A stretch of DNA of 64,000 nucleotides from Fragum whitleyi (lineage: Eukaryota; Mollusca; Bivalvia; Cardiida; Cardiidae). Position 1 is the stretch's first letter; each line of letters begins with the position of its first letter. Positions 11,706 to 23,600 of the stretch are shown in pieces. The notes beneath the pieces are model-generated. The model did no database searches. It was not told where the DNA came from and saw only the letters and a program-made list of their open reading frames with translations. Position numbers and translations under genes: made by a program. The stretch is from positions 24,853,155 through 24,917,154 of the forward strand of contig OX411549.1 in assembly GCA_948146395.1 (NCBI GenBank). Reading direction: 5' to 3'.

Positions 11706-11739
11706 CCAAGTAAGTAAGTAAGTAAGTAACCAAGTAAGT
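9741..11739 (+). mobile_element. 5'-truncated non-LTR retrotransposon
   Basis: The boundaries are defined by the empty paralogous site in the inverted end at 19790-20028. There, the sequence ending GCGTTATCAAAG runs straight into TTTTTGAAGACC. Here the two halves are separated by this element. The flanks repeat AAAG (9737-9740 and 11740-11743), a short target duplication. The 3' end is a tail of AAGT/AAGTAACC units (from about 11698). The 5' end begins inside the reading frame with no promoter or endonuclease part, as expected for 5' truncation during reverse transcription. Confidence 0.85.
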
Positions 11740-13569
11740 AAAGTTTTTGGAGACCATAAATGGGACCTCAGCTATGAAATACTATACTACATTAAGCCAA
11801 GTTCGGTCTATCTTCATGCGCCCAGACGTTTAAAATTTGCATTGAAGTGGAAGGAAGAATATGACAAGTTCAAAATATTTACAATACGACGTTTTTTGTC
11901 TGCAGAATTCTCAGCATCAGTCATTTTCCGCCATCTTGAATTCAATGAGACGGCCTAAAACGCAAACATTGTCCAAAAGTTCATCGGAAAGAGAGCAATA
12001 GGGAAGTAATAAAATAAATACAGGGGGGTGGATGGAAATACCGGAAAGGACCGGAAAGGACATTGGAAATATCGGAAAGGACCGGAAAGGACATTGGAAA
12101 TACCGGAAAGGACTGAAAGGTACAATGGAAATACCATAAAGGACTTTCAAAACAATGTAAACAGCTCTAGTCACGCCCCTTGACCATAAAACATCGCTTT
12201 CCTACCTAAATACTTGAGGACCTGAGATGCATTTCAAAGCAATCAAAATTACTCTTTGATGTCTTTTCATTGTTAAATAGTATTATTTTCATCTTTATTG
12301 GTAACAGAAAGAACCTTAATCCAATTGAAAAGACTGACTGAATGGACCGGAAAGGACATTGGAAAGGACAGTAAAGGACCTGAAAGGACATGGGAAAGGA
12401 CCGGAAAGGACCCGATAGGTCATTGGAAATACCGTAAAGGACCGAAAGGGACAATGGAAATACCAAAAAGGACTTTTAAAACAATGTAAACAGCTCAAGT
12501 ATTGCTCCTTGACCATTAAACATCGCTTTTCCTACCTTAATAATTGAGGACCTGAGATGCATTTCAAAGCACTCAAAATTACCCCGATGATGTTTTTTTT
12601 ATTATAAAATTTTATTATTTCCATCTTTATTGGTACCGGAAAGAACCTTAATTCAATTGAAAAGACTGACGGAAAGGACCGGAAAGGACATTGGAAATAC
12701 CGGAAAGGACCGTAAAGGACATTGGAAAGGACCGTAAAAGACCGGAAAGGACATTTGAAATACCGAAAAGGACTGAAAGAGACAATGGGAATACCGTTAA
12801 GGACTTTTAAAACACTGTAAACAGCTCTAGTCGTGCCCCTTAACCATTAAACATTGCTTTCCTATGTAAATACTTGAGGATCTAAGATGCATTTCAAAGC
12901 ACTCAAAATTACTCCATTGATGTCTTTTCATTGTAAAACAGTATTATTTTCTTCATAATTTGTACCAGAAGGGACCTGAATCTAATTGAAAAGACTGACA
13001 GAATACCGGAAAGGACCGTAAAGGACATTGGAAATGACGGAAGAGGACATTGGAAAGGACCGGAAAGGACATTAGAAATACTGGAAAAGACCGAAAAGGA
13101 CAATGGAAATACTGTAAAGGACTTTTAAAATACTGTAAACAGCATCTGGTCTTGCCCCTTGACCATAAAACATCGCTTTTCCTACCTAAATACTTGAGGA
13201 CCTGAGATGCATTTCAAAGCACTCAAAATTTCTCCGTTGTTGTCTTTTCATTGTTAAACAGTTTTATTTTCATCTATATTGGAACTGGAAATGACCTTAA
13301 TCCCATTGAAAAGACTGACGGAAATACCGGAAAGGACATTGGAAAACCGGAAAGGACATGAAAAGATATTGGAAATAGTTCACGCAGTGCACGCTCTTGG
13401 GTACTTTTATTTAACGTAAGACGTCGGGCAGGTGATGCTTAACATTTGAAAACGCACGTCTTGGATGTAGTTCCATCTGCTATTTCTTCTAAACATATTA
13501 GTCAGTTTCTATGTTTTTATACCTATCAAACTACAAGAAGCATAATTTTGAAGTCTATTTGGCTTTACA

Positions 13570-13650
13570 GTCAAACCGGCCCCCGTCAAACCGGCCCCAA
13601 TATCGATTTTCCATCAGTTAAACCAGGCCCTAAAACCGGCCCCAATATAA
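13570..13650. repeat. AACCGGCCCC motif cluster
   Basis: Three copies of (A)AACCGGCCCC and one variant (AACCAGGCCC) occur in 80 bp, in the centre of the foldback-like element. This is the same style of short phrase repetition as at 835-1995 and 5875-5945. Confidence 0.4.
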
Positions 13651-14063
13651 TTAAGACAATGAATTGTGATAATTATATAGAAACGTAATACTCTGTGATA
13701 TATACATGTATATATATTTTTTGGAAAGTTGTGTTGAGTGTCGTCTAAGAAAAAAAGAAACACTACGAAAAATTTATTTATTTATTTTAATTGCCTATAT
13801 CTCGGACTCTTTATCATAAATAATCAACAAAATAATCAAGAAAATAATAAACAAAAGACCATTTTAAATCAGTCACTAGTAACACAATTTTTATGAGGCT
13901 ATTTTCTAACTTTTTTTTTTATTCTTTTTCAAACTTTGACTTTGTATGGTTATTATTCTATAAAGTCATTTTGAGTACAAATCTTCTTTGAAGTGTTAAT
14001 GTATAATTAGTCAAATAATAAAATATTATGGGAAAATGAGAACTAGGTATACAAAAGTTCCCT

Positions 14064-14117
14064 TTTTATGCCCCCACATCGATAGATCGGGGGCATATTG
14101 TTTTACTCTTGTCCGTC

Positions 14118-14148
<31 letters not shown>

Positions 14149-14371
14149 CCGTCCGTCCGTCCGCCTGTCCGAAAACTTAACCTTGCCAATATCTTCAAGC
14201 CTATTCAAGATACAAAGCTAATATTTGGCATGATGATAGATCTCAATGATCTGCATCCGCTGGTACCAAAGTCAAGGTCATGTGACAAGGTCAAGGTCAT
14301 CTGTCAAGGTCAAACTTTGAAAAAAAATGCCGTTACGGGGGCATTCGTGTTTCACAAACACATCTTGTTTT
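14064..14371 (+). repeat. ATGCCCCC-type repeat (H1 family)
   Basis: Near-identical to 7544-7852: TTTTTATGCCCCCACATCGA start, GTCCGTCTGTCC tract, GGTCAAGGTCATCTGTCAAG units, GGGGGCATTCGTGTTTCACAAACACATCTTGTTTT end. It lies in the centre of the foldback-like element. Confidence 0.7.
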
Positions 14372-14637
14372 CATAATGTTTATACAAGTATGCAAGCATA
14401 TCACGTAAGACCCAGAGACTAATTATAAATAGTGGTCTTGTTGCACCCCTTTAATAAAAACAAATTTGATCTATCAAAACAATTGTGACTTTCCGAAGTT
14501 AAAGTCTGTACATTAAATATCACTGTATGGAAACTCTGTACGCGACGTTGCAACGGTATTTTAAAGATGGCGGACTTCAGTTTAATTGCAACGTGTATGT
14601 ATCAAGCTTTGAAAAAATGATCCACTATTAGTAATAG

Positions 14638-15300
14638 TTAGTCCCCTACCGGTGTTCACACCGGAGGGGACTATAGGTTTACCCTCCGTCTGTCCATCCG
14701 TCTGTCCGTCCGTCCGTCCGTCTGTCCGCTCAAATCTGGATCCCGCGATAACTTAATAACTAAGCAAGCGTTTTTGATGAAAGTTGGTATATGACTAGAT
14801 GGCAATGTGAAGATTATGCACATCATTTTATTTTTGTTTTTCGACTTAAATTGAGGTTGCTATGGTTAAAGAAATAGTGAAAATATGGCCAAAAATGGGA
14901 TCCTGCGATAAGATAATAACTAAGCAAGCTACTTTGATGAGACTTGGTATATGACTATATGGCAATGTGTAGATTATGCACATCATTTTATTTTTGTTTT
15001 TAGACTAAAATTGTTGTTGCTATGGTTACGGAAATAGTGAAAATATGGCAAAAAATATTGGATCCTGCGATAAGTTAATAAGTAAGCAAGCTAATTTGAT
15101 GAGACTTGGTATATGACTAGATGGCAACGTGTAGATTATGCACATCATTTTATCTTTGTTCTTTGACAAAAAGTGCGGTTGCTATGGTAACGGAAATAGT
15201 GAAAATATGGCAAAAAATGGATCCTGCAATAACTTAATAACTAAGCAAGCTAACTTGATGAAACCTGTTTAAAATGTAAAAAAATTTATAAGCCATGTTA
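14638..15300 (+). repeat. AGTCCCC-headed repeat with about 165-bp tandem units
   Basis: It begins with a hairpin head (AGTCCCCTACCGGTG / CACCGGAGGGGACT) and a GTCCGTCC tract. About four degenerate 160-165-bp units follow, each with GATCCTGCGATAA, TGGTATATGACTA, GATTATGCACATCATTTTAT and TTGCTATGGTTACGGAAATA. There is no coding potential. Confidence 0.6.
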
Positions 15301-15619
15301 GTCAGGGTGGTGATGCAGCAGTATTAATCACCTCCAGTGAAAGTTCTCATTTCTTACCAACAAGACTGAAAAAAACATCTTGGATCAGACAAGGTAACTG
15401 TTATTGATACTATTTCTTGCATCTGTCTATTGCTTGCATGAATTGTATAGTGGGCACAGCAGAGACAACAACTCATGTAAGTCTTGTTTAACCCTTTCCA
15501 AAACAAGACCTGGTTTTGACGTCCCTGATAGAATTGGCGTGGGAAAACATTGAGACAAACGAAGCCGGTAGGGACTTTATGTGTTGCATACAACACCAGA
15601 TACTTGTTTAATTTTATAT

Positions 15620-15722
15620 GGCGCCGTTTGTGTGTAATTTTGCTTCAATTATCGTGGTTTCGTTATTTTTCAAAAAATGGGACATTTCGTTAAAGCAAAA
15701 TTACACACAAACATTGTCATAT
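15620..15722. repeat. Imperfect inverted repeat
   Basis: TTTGTGTGTAATTTTGCTT and its reverse complement are separated by about 45 bp, as in a small MITE or hairpin. Confidence 0.5.
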
Positions 15723-16129
15723 GACGTTAAAACATGAATATCTAAGGATTATTTATTCAAAGATTGTTACTTTAATGTGAGGATTATCTAAAAGGATTAT
15801 ATATTTCACTCTTTTTGTATCAAAAGTGAGTGACACCTTCTTTTTCATTAATACATATCCGCCATTTTTAAGCTACCATTGCAAAGTCGTGTACATAGTT
15901 GCCATACAGTGAATATGAGTCTTTGCACAATATGCAAAAGGTACAGATTATTGAAGTATTGTTATTTTGCATCGCATTTGTCAACAAATCGGTGACACTG
16001 TGCAAGCTGTTGTAACTGTTTGTAAAGATATAGGAAGTAACAAAAGTTTTGTGCTGATCCTTCGAAGCATTCAGGCACTGATCCGAAGCTACACCATTTG
16101 AAATTATTACCCGATCTCATAACATCATT

Positions 16130-16283
16130 TCACTTGAGTTTTTTTATGCGGGGACAGCTTTCGAACGTCTCATCCGAAAGACATTTGATTTGTTAGTGTG
16201 CCAGCCTGGGTTTGAACCCACGACGTTGAAGTCAATGGTTTTGAAGTCCGGTGCTCTACCAACTGAGCCAATCGGGGTATTTA
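16130..16283 (-). mobile_element. tRNA-derived SINE, second family
   Basis: Minus-strand reading gives box A TGGCTCAGTTGGTAGAGC, an anticodon-like loop and box B GGGTTCAAACCCA. The body contains GTCTTTCGGATGAGACG, a motif common to several animal SINE cores. The acceptor stem does not pair, so this is not a tRNA gene. A related body without a clear head occurs near 58800-59060. Confidence 0.6.
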
Positions 16284-17628
16284 GGTGTGTGTGAATTTCT
16301 GTTTATTTATCGTCGCTACCGTAGCACATGTCCATATGAGCGACGCCCCCAGAAGACGGTTAGTTGTTACGGGGGATAGTGCAAGAAAAACCTATTGCCA
16401 CTGTAACAGTTCTAGGGTAAAGGGGTGGGTGAGGTTCTTTTCGGTAATTCAAAGGTGAGGTTGTTTTCGGTAATTCCAATGTTTTTTCTGGTATGACAAA
16501 CCGTCTTTTAGGTACCATATTAGATCAGTAAAGCAGTATTTTACAATAAAAAGGAAAAAAATGAGCTTTTATGATTGCTTCACAATTTATTTCCGGCCCT
16601 TTCCGTTTCTATGTAGGTAAGATAAAAGATGTTTTACGTCAACAAGCCAAGAATAAGGCTGTCTTCAGTGATTTGAAGTCCTCTCCGGTATTACCATTGT
16701 CACTTTCGGTCCTTTTCGGTATTTCCGATGTCCCTTCCAATATCTACGTTGACCTTTCAGGTATGACAAAGGTCCATTCCGATACCATTTAGATTAGAAA
16801 GAAGATTGTTTTGCAGTAAACGGGCAACAAGGGATCTTTAGGAGTACTCTGTAATTCACTTCGTGTCCATTCTGGTATCACAAAGTTCGTTTTAGTACCA
16901 TTTATGTCAGTAAAAAGATGCATAAGGGTTACAGGCCAAGAACAGAGTTGTTTTCGGTGTTTTGAAAGTCCTTTCTGGCCCTTTCAATGTCCTTAACTGT
17001 CCTTTCCTGTATTTGCATTGTCTTTTTATGTTGCACAAAGGTCCTTTCCGGTATTTCCAATGTCCTTTCCAGTCCTTTAGGGTGTTTTCAATGTCCTCGC
17101 CGATATGACGAAGGTCCTTTCAAGTATTTAGTTCAGAAAAGCGATGTTTTAGAGCAAAAGTACAAGACTAGAGTTGTTTACAGTGTTTTAAAAGTCCTTT
17201 ACGGTATTTCCATTGTCCTTTTCCAGTCCTTTCCGGTATTTCCAATGTCCTTTCCGGTCCTTTTCGGTCCATTTCAATGTCCTTTCCCGTCCCTTCAAAT
17301 GCCCTTTCCCGTATTTCCGTCAGTCTTTTCAATTGGATTAAGGTCCTTTCCGGTACCAATTAAGTTGAAAATAAAACTGTTTTACAATGAAAAACAACAA
17401 TGGAGTAATTTTGATTGCTTTGAAATGCATCACAGGTCCCCAAGTATTTAGGTAGGAAAAGCGATGTTTTATGGTCAAGGGGCAAGACTAGAGCTGTTTA
17501 CGGTGTTTTAAAAGTCCTTTACGGTATTTCCATTGTCCTTTCCGGTCCTTTTGGTCCTTTACGGTCCTTTCCGGTCCTTTACACTCCTTTACGGCCCTTT
17601 CCGGTATTTCCATCCACCCAATACAGGG

Positions 17629-19789
17629 TGTGCCCACAATTATTTTGATATTTCTTATTGATAATGAACACTTTGCTTAATTACTCGTAAATGTACTTTT
17701 TTAAAGAGACCGCTAAAAACATGATGCGCTGCATAAACACGATCTATATTAACAAAAACACTTTCAGATGAATATAGAGTTTTTATTTAGCGTAACATGA
17801 AAAATCCACTTTGTTCGGGATATAAGAATAAAATTTATGATACAAAAAATTAGTAAAAAAGTCATCATAATATCTACTAATTTTGGTTATGGTAAATATG
17901 TTAGCCGCAAATGTGTGTCGAAAATGAAACAGTAACAGCGTTGGAATTCTAAACAATTCCAACCGTTTTTGCATTTCGGCTTTTCCAGTTGTTACTTTTC
18001 TTATCTCTCTGTTCAGTCAACAGTTTCGAAAATTGTACCGAGGTGATTAAAATATCTATGGAACTACTACACCAAATCAGTTTATTCTAGTGAACGAAGG
18101 TTTCAGGTACCAGATGAAATGTTTGTTTCGAATAGATAAAAATGTTCATTTACGAGCAAAAAATAAAAAAATAGATTTGGAGAATCCAAATCATACAGCA
18201 ACATGTAAAAATTAAGGGCATGCCAATCATCAAAATTTCGAAAATGCTTATGACTAAGGGCCGAAAATTTACGCAGACCATATTACGTTAAACCAAATTT
18301 AATGTGGGCAAGGTGATTCGCCGATTTTGATTCACTTTCAACGATGTAATCATACTTTTTGAGGAGGAATTTAAGTCATGCAAACTTATCATTGACATTT
18401 AACAGTTGAATTCGGCAGGGTAAGTGTATAGAATTTATTAGTTCAAACAAAAGTAAACTATTTTCTTATTCAAAGCCTGTTGTATGTGACAATAGCATAA
18501 AACAAATTTCACTTACTGGCCTTATTAAGCACGATTTTACTCATGCCGAAATTAAAATATAAAACACAACAATCACAAAATCCATACAGAAAGGTTGTCT
18601 ATGCCCTGAAACACCCAATAGCAAAGTTAGGTCCTTGTTACTGTAAATCAATTCATACAAATGCAAATTAAAACGTAAGGAATCTTTCCCCGGTGCTTAA
18701 AATTAATTTTGGCAGGATTAAACAAATATAGTTATTAAAGAAATGTCCACCAACATAAGCAAGGGACAACTTAATTTTCATCGGTAATTCCCGTTTAAGC
18801 GGTTTAAGAAAAACATCCACGAAGTGGGGTCATTGCATATGCAGATATCCCTGGTTAAGATTAAGAGTATGCATAAAACGATCTATTGTGTTCACGCAGA
18901 ATTTAAGGATTCTCAACAGGATACGTGTACGAAATATTTCTTAAGGTTTATAATAATTAAAATTAAATTATACCAGTCACAGCTCTTTGCATTCCGAGAT
19001 AGAAACAAAGTTACTTTTAAGTCAAATATGCTTTCCAGCATCCCTGAACTCGTTTCTAGTCTAATTTCTATAAGAAATATTCTCTTCATGCGTCCTGTGC
19101 TAGATTCCTTACTTTTGATCATAAAAATCTTTAGATTGGGTAGGTATGCAACAGATTGTTCTTATTACCCCAGTACACATTAAGAAGTTTTTATGATTCG
19201 AAAAACATTCATTATACTGGACGTTTCGAGGTGTATATACAACAGAACTCCAATGTTTAATATAAATGTGTAGTAAATGGTGTCCCTGATTTCATTGAGA
19301 AAATAAACAAGCCTTTTGACATGGCATTGATTTTTATTTAATTTATGAATATTGCTCTTCTATATATACAAGGACATTTCTAACAGAATATAAATCCTGT
19401 GTTGTCTTTACCATCCCAGCTGCATGCCATAGAAATAAGATCAAATGTTTCCCGTGCTAATTGTATTCTTTATACAAACAAGTTTTCATTGATTGGATAG
19501 ATGATTTTAGGAATGTGAGGCATTGAAAGTAGAAACATATACGAAACTTCTAATATGATGTGTTTGAGTTTTTTTTATAGACTTTTACATGACATAATTT
19601 TTGAGACGACACCGTATTTTTCTTTGCACAATTGTTTTCCGTAAATGTTAATAAAATCGTTGGAACCAGTCTATTTTAGACTGGACCATAATTTTCAAAA
19701 TGGCGGAATGAAGTTGTTAAAGAGATTTGCAGAACAAATTTTGAAGTCAAAGGTGAGCTATTTGTGATGTTACATCTCTTCTGTCAGGG
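17629..19789. other. Interior of the outer transposon, no gene seen
   Basis: About 2.2 kb between the foldback-like element and the right inverted end. The longest open stretch (18824-19183 plus, 119 codons) has no recognisable domain and unremarkable composition. I do not see transposase motifs on either strand. Confidence 0.5.
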
Positions 19790-20302
19790 ACTTCAATGCA
19801 AATTTTAAACGTCTGGGCGCATGAAGATAGACCGAACTTGGCTTAATGTAGTATAGTATTTCATAGCTGAGGTCCCATTTATGGTCTTCAAAAACTTTGA
19901 TAACGCGCTTTTACGGCGTTTTGTAGTTTTAGGGAAAATTTCATTTTTCTTTCAATTTCAAGTTGCCCCATCGGGCAATGGTTGCCCGATTGGGCAATAT
20001 TGCCAGATCGAGCCATCTCACCAACCTGTTTAGCTATGGTGCTCTCATGAAGATGCATGGTGTGAATTAATAGGATAAGAATATTATACATTGACTCCTT
20101 AATGTTTGATATTGATTTATGCATATTTCAACAATTTTCATCACACAGTTTTTGAGATATAAAGAATGTCCACAGACTGCTTGAACACCCCTTGTATTTG
20201 TAAAACTGATATTGCTTTAAATGTAAATAAAATGATCTTGTTAAAACAACGATTTGCCTATGTAAATATCAAATATTGCAAGGAAAAGTTGAGAGGTTCT
20301 TA

Positions 20303-20463
20303 CAGGGTTCCCCAAAACCCCATATGGGGGTGATTTACCCCATATGGAATCTTGTACCCCCTTATTATTGCATGCAGCCTTCTTTGTCTCATATAGAGGG
20401 GGTACATGCATGCTGCAAAATAGCCACTTTTACCCCCGTTTTGAAGAAGCAGTGGGAACACTG
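20303..20463. mobile_element. 161-bp MITE just upstream of the main gene start
   Basis: Same family as 9467-9628 in the opposite orientation: ends CAGGGTTCCCC and GGGAACACTG. A perfect 5-bp duplication TCTTA lies at 20298-20302 and 20464-20468. It lies 73 bp before the ATG at 20536, in what should be the promoter or 5' untranslated region of the main gene. Confidence 0.85.
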
Positions 20464-20535
20464 TCTTACATAGATAAAAAAATTGTAGCCTTAATTTTGG
20501 TGCTTTTTTGTAGAGAAAACTTTATTTGGTGAACA

Positions 20536-20673
20536 ATGGATGGCCCTAGTAAGGAAGTTAAACAGCTTATGCGACTGCGGCAGAATCGGCCTTCATTTGC
20601 ACGAATGATATCATGGGAGTTCAGCAAAGTGGCAGAGAAAATTGAACCAAAGAAAAGTAAAAAGAGAGTAAAG
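20536..20673 (+). CDS. Main gene exon 1 (start)
   Basis: The ATG at 20536 is chosen because an in-frame TGA lies two codons upstream. It encodes residues 1-46 (MDGPSKEVKQLMRLRQNRPS..., ending KSKKRVK) and ends AAG|GTAAAT in phase 0. Confidence 0.8.
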
Positions 20674-23600
20674 GTAAATAAATTCAGGCTGAGCTACAGA
20701 TAGCGGGGGTTAAAAGAACTTTAGATTTTGATATTTCAACAATGTTCCAACAAACACCTGTAGCCACCGCCATAGCGCAATTGGTAGTGTGTCAGACTGT
20801 CAATCTAAGGTCGCGGGTTTGATCTCTGATGTTGGCTCATATCCTTTCCGACTATGGTATGATGTCTACCAGCAAGGGGTTGATTATTGTAGACCTATGT
20901 GGGATAGCAGCTGGAGGCTAGGAAGGGATGTGATGGTAGTACTTGTGTTAGAAATTTCTCTTCCTAAACCGGTGGGCCAATCTTGATGAAACTTGGCAGG
21001 AATGTTCCTTGGGTCAAGCTCTACCAAAACTGTACAAATAGATGAAATCAACCCTTAACTCACCCTTTACTCTTTTGGTTTCACCTGGGCACAACCCTTT
21101 TTACATAGAATCAAAGAGCAAAAATATTTGAAAATCTTCTTGAAACCAGATCGCAGACAGCATTCATATTTGGTATATAGCATTCATTATCTAGTGGACC
21201 TCTACCAAGTTTGTTCATATCAAGACCCTAGGGTCATATTTGGGGTCCACCGGGTGCAACCCTTTTAACATAGAATCAAAGAGCAAAAATCATTAAAGAA
21301 TTCTTCCCCTCTGAAACCAGATCGCAGACAGCTTTCACATTTGGTATGTAGCATAATCTAGTGGACCACTTCCAAGTTTGTTTATATCAATAGCATGGGG
21401 TCATATTTGGGTACCACCTGGGCTCATTACTTCTTAGCTCAACTGAGCACAAAGGATGAAAGTACAGAATAACTTCAAAAATCTTCTTCTTTGAAGCAAG
21501 AAGGCAGACAGATTTCATATTTGGAATGTAGCATAATCTAGTGGACTTTAATCAAGTATGTTCATATTTAACCCTTGGGTTCTTATTTGGGCTCTGAATA
21601 GCCCCCATCCCCTATTTTACATAGACACCAAGGAGGAAATATTAAAAACTTGCCTTCATGACCCTTTGTTCGTATAAGGACAGTGCCCAGGCATATCCTT
21701 TTTGTTGTTTGCTGATTGGTATTGCTCTTATGTAGAAATTATCTTCTTTTCTTTAATGCTTTTCGGTGGTTTATCGAGAAATAACGATAGATTATCACTT
21801 GATAATCTCACCGCAAAAGCAGTGAAATTATCAAAAACTTATACCCTGCTTTTGTGAATTTCATCCTAACTGACGTCATCTATGCGGGACGAAATAAATG
21901 ACGTCACAATGAACATTGCATAGCAATCACGTGTAAAATGACGCGCTTTACGAAAATATGTCATTTCATATGAAATTTCACATTTTGTCTCATTTTTGCA
22001 TTAAAGAAATAGAATAATCGTTTGTTTTAATTTCGTGAACAACAAAAGCTATATTTTCACTTGTGGCTTTGCCACTCGTGAAGATATAGCTTTTGTTGTT
22101 CACTCAATGAAATATAAATCGATCTTACACAGAAACAAACAATTATCCTCTATGTATTACAGAAGCAGAGTGTGAAGATGAAAGACAATGTTACATGTTC
22201 TGAAGGTACTTTGATTGATGATGAAGAAGAAACTGATAGTGGAGAAGAAGATTATGTTGACAAATCTTCTGATCCAAGTGAATATGACACTGCACCCGAA
22301 GATGAGATTGAACAATTAAGTGATAAACTTAGTGATTCAGTATCTACTGTTGAGACATTTAGGAGTTTACAGAGTGATATACCAGAGCTCCTCATAAATG
22401 AAGAACTTGTTGTTGCTGATAGAAAAGATTCTAATACTTCAAGTGGTGAAGATAATGATTCTGTAAATGTAGGCAACAAGAATGAAAAATTTAATCCAAA
22501 TGAAAGAAAACGTAGGCCAAGTAAAAAGCAGAAAAAGAAAAGGGCAGAAATGAATAGACTCATGTTTGCAAATGAATTTTCAAATTTAATGAATGTCTTC
22601 GATGCAGATGATGAAGTTGAAGAAGTGTTTGATCAAATGAAGGAAAATCAGAATCAAGTTGAAGTGAATCGGAGAGTACCCAGTCTTGTTGAGCTCTGTA
22701 TGAGAGTCACAAGAAGGAGAAGAAATCCTAGCTCAACTAGTAAAATGCCCTCCCAGCCTCAGGTTTTACCCTATGGCATCAAACGACTATTGACAAGCCT
22801 GCATCATGATAAAAAAATGTTATCAAAGCAGCTTTCTTATCTTCAGAATCATATATTACCAAGAATTTCATCAGAGAATGACATATCACGCTTTATCAAA
22901 ATTTCTTGTAGAGGTAAAAACAGATTAAAAAAAACCATGCGAAGTGTTTGGGCAAGTTTCCCTTTTCCACTTGACCCGAGAGAGGCACCAAGTGACATTC
23001 TTCGCTCTGAGAAAAGTGTGGCTTTTCTGTACACTCCGACCTGTCATTATTTGTATAACAGCATTGACTTCAATCGGTTGTATTATGAAAACACCAATTT
23101 CTACAATTATTACATTTCTGCCTCTCCAAGTGCATTGTCTGGTGAGTATCTCTAGATAATTCTGTAAATCAGGTAATTTTTATTTGAATTGGTATTAAGA
23201 GATGAAGATAAAATTTGTTGATTTCATGCAGGTTTCAAAACTAAAATCTAATCACACTGTATGAATATGCGAAGAGGACTCATACGTAAGTGTGATTAGG
23301 TTTTTAGTTTTGTACCTCCATGAAATCATCAAAAAATCTCTTCATATCTTAAAATTTCATTTCTTGAATTGAAAATGTAAAGATTTACCCTCAAATACAT
23401 GGAATGTTTATGGGACTTCTTTCCCTGGAAGCTTACAAAAAAGCTTTTTCAGCCAATCAGAATGCACAAATCTTGGTGAACGCAACTAGAATTAAATTAT
23501 TTGAGTTTGTATAGAGGATAATCCTTTGTTCCAGTGTAAGATTGATTCATGTTTCATTGAGTGAACTACAAAGCTATATTTTCAGGAGTGATTGAACCTT

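Larger units (their letters stand above)
12017..17628. mobile_element. Foldback-like element with inverted GGAAAGGACC arrays
   Basis: It starts GGGTGGATGGAAATACCGG at 12026 and ends with its reverse complement at 17601-17619. A perfect 9-bp duplication AATACAGGG lies at 12017-12025 and 17620-17628. The left arm (12026 to about 13375) is an array of 320-331-bp units. Each unit has a block of GGAAAGGACC/ACCGGAAAGGACATT steps plus a constant part (CATCGCTTTCCTACC, GATGCATTTCAAAGC, AATTGAAAAGACTGAC). Unit starts are near 12192, 12521, 12852 and 13171. The right arm (about 16430-17619) is the same array inverted, with unit marks near 17141 and 17461. This tandem-subrepeat inverted-arm layout matches foldback elements. 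The 3 kb centre holds other repeats and no transposase I can see. Confidence 0.8.
9435..20033. mobile_element. Outer DNA transposon with nested insertions
   Basis: Inverted ends of about 239 bp are visible. The right end is 19790-20028. The left end is 9440-9466 + 9634-9740 + 11744-11848 once two insertions are removed. Both begin CAGGTTGGTGAGATGGCTC and carry repeated GGGCAA/TTGCCC subterminal motifs. A perfect 5-bp duplication TTTAG flanks the whole (9435-9439 and 20029-20033). The CAG start with a 5-bp duplication fits hAT-related elements with short duplications, as inference. The remaining own interior (11849-12016 and 17629-19789, about 2.3 kb) shows no recognisable transposase, so the copy is probably non-autonomous or decayed. 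Confidence 0.8.

Noticed and set aside
16987..17451. 154-codon open frame (and similar frames at 11917-13103)
   Set aside because: It is the translated GGAAAGGACC array of the foldback-like element; frames exist on both strands with low-complexity Phe/Pro/Ser content.
18824..19183. 119-codon frame as a transposase remnant of the outer element
   Set aside because: No recognisable transposase motif, no start context, ordinary AT-rich composition.
22252..22563. 103-codon minus-strand frame
   Set aside because: Antisense shadow of the acidic part of exon 2.
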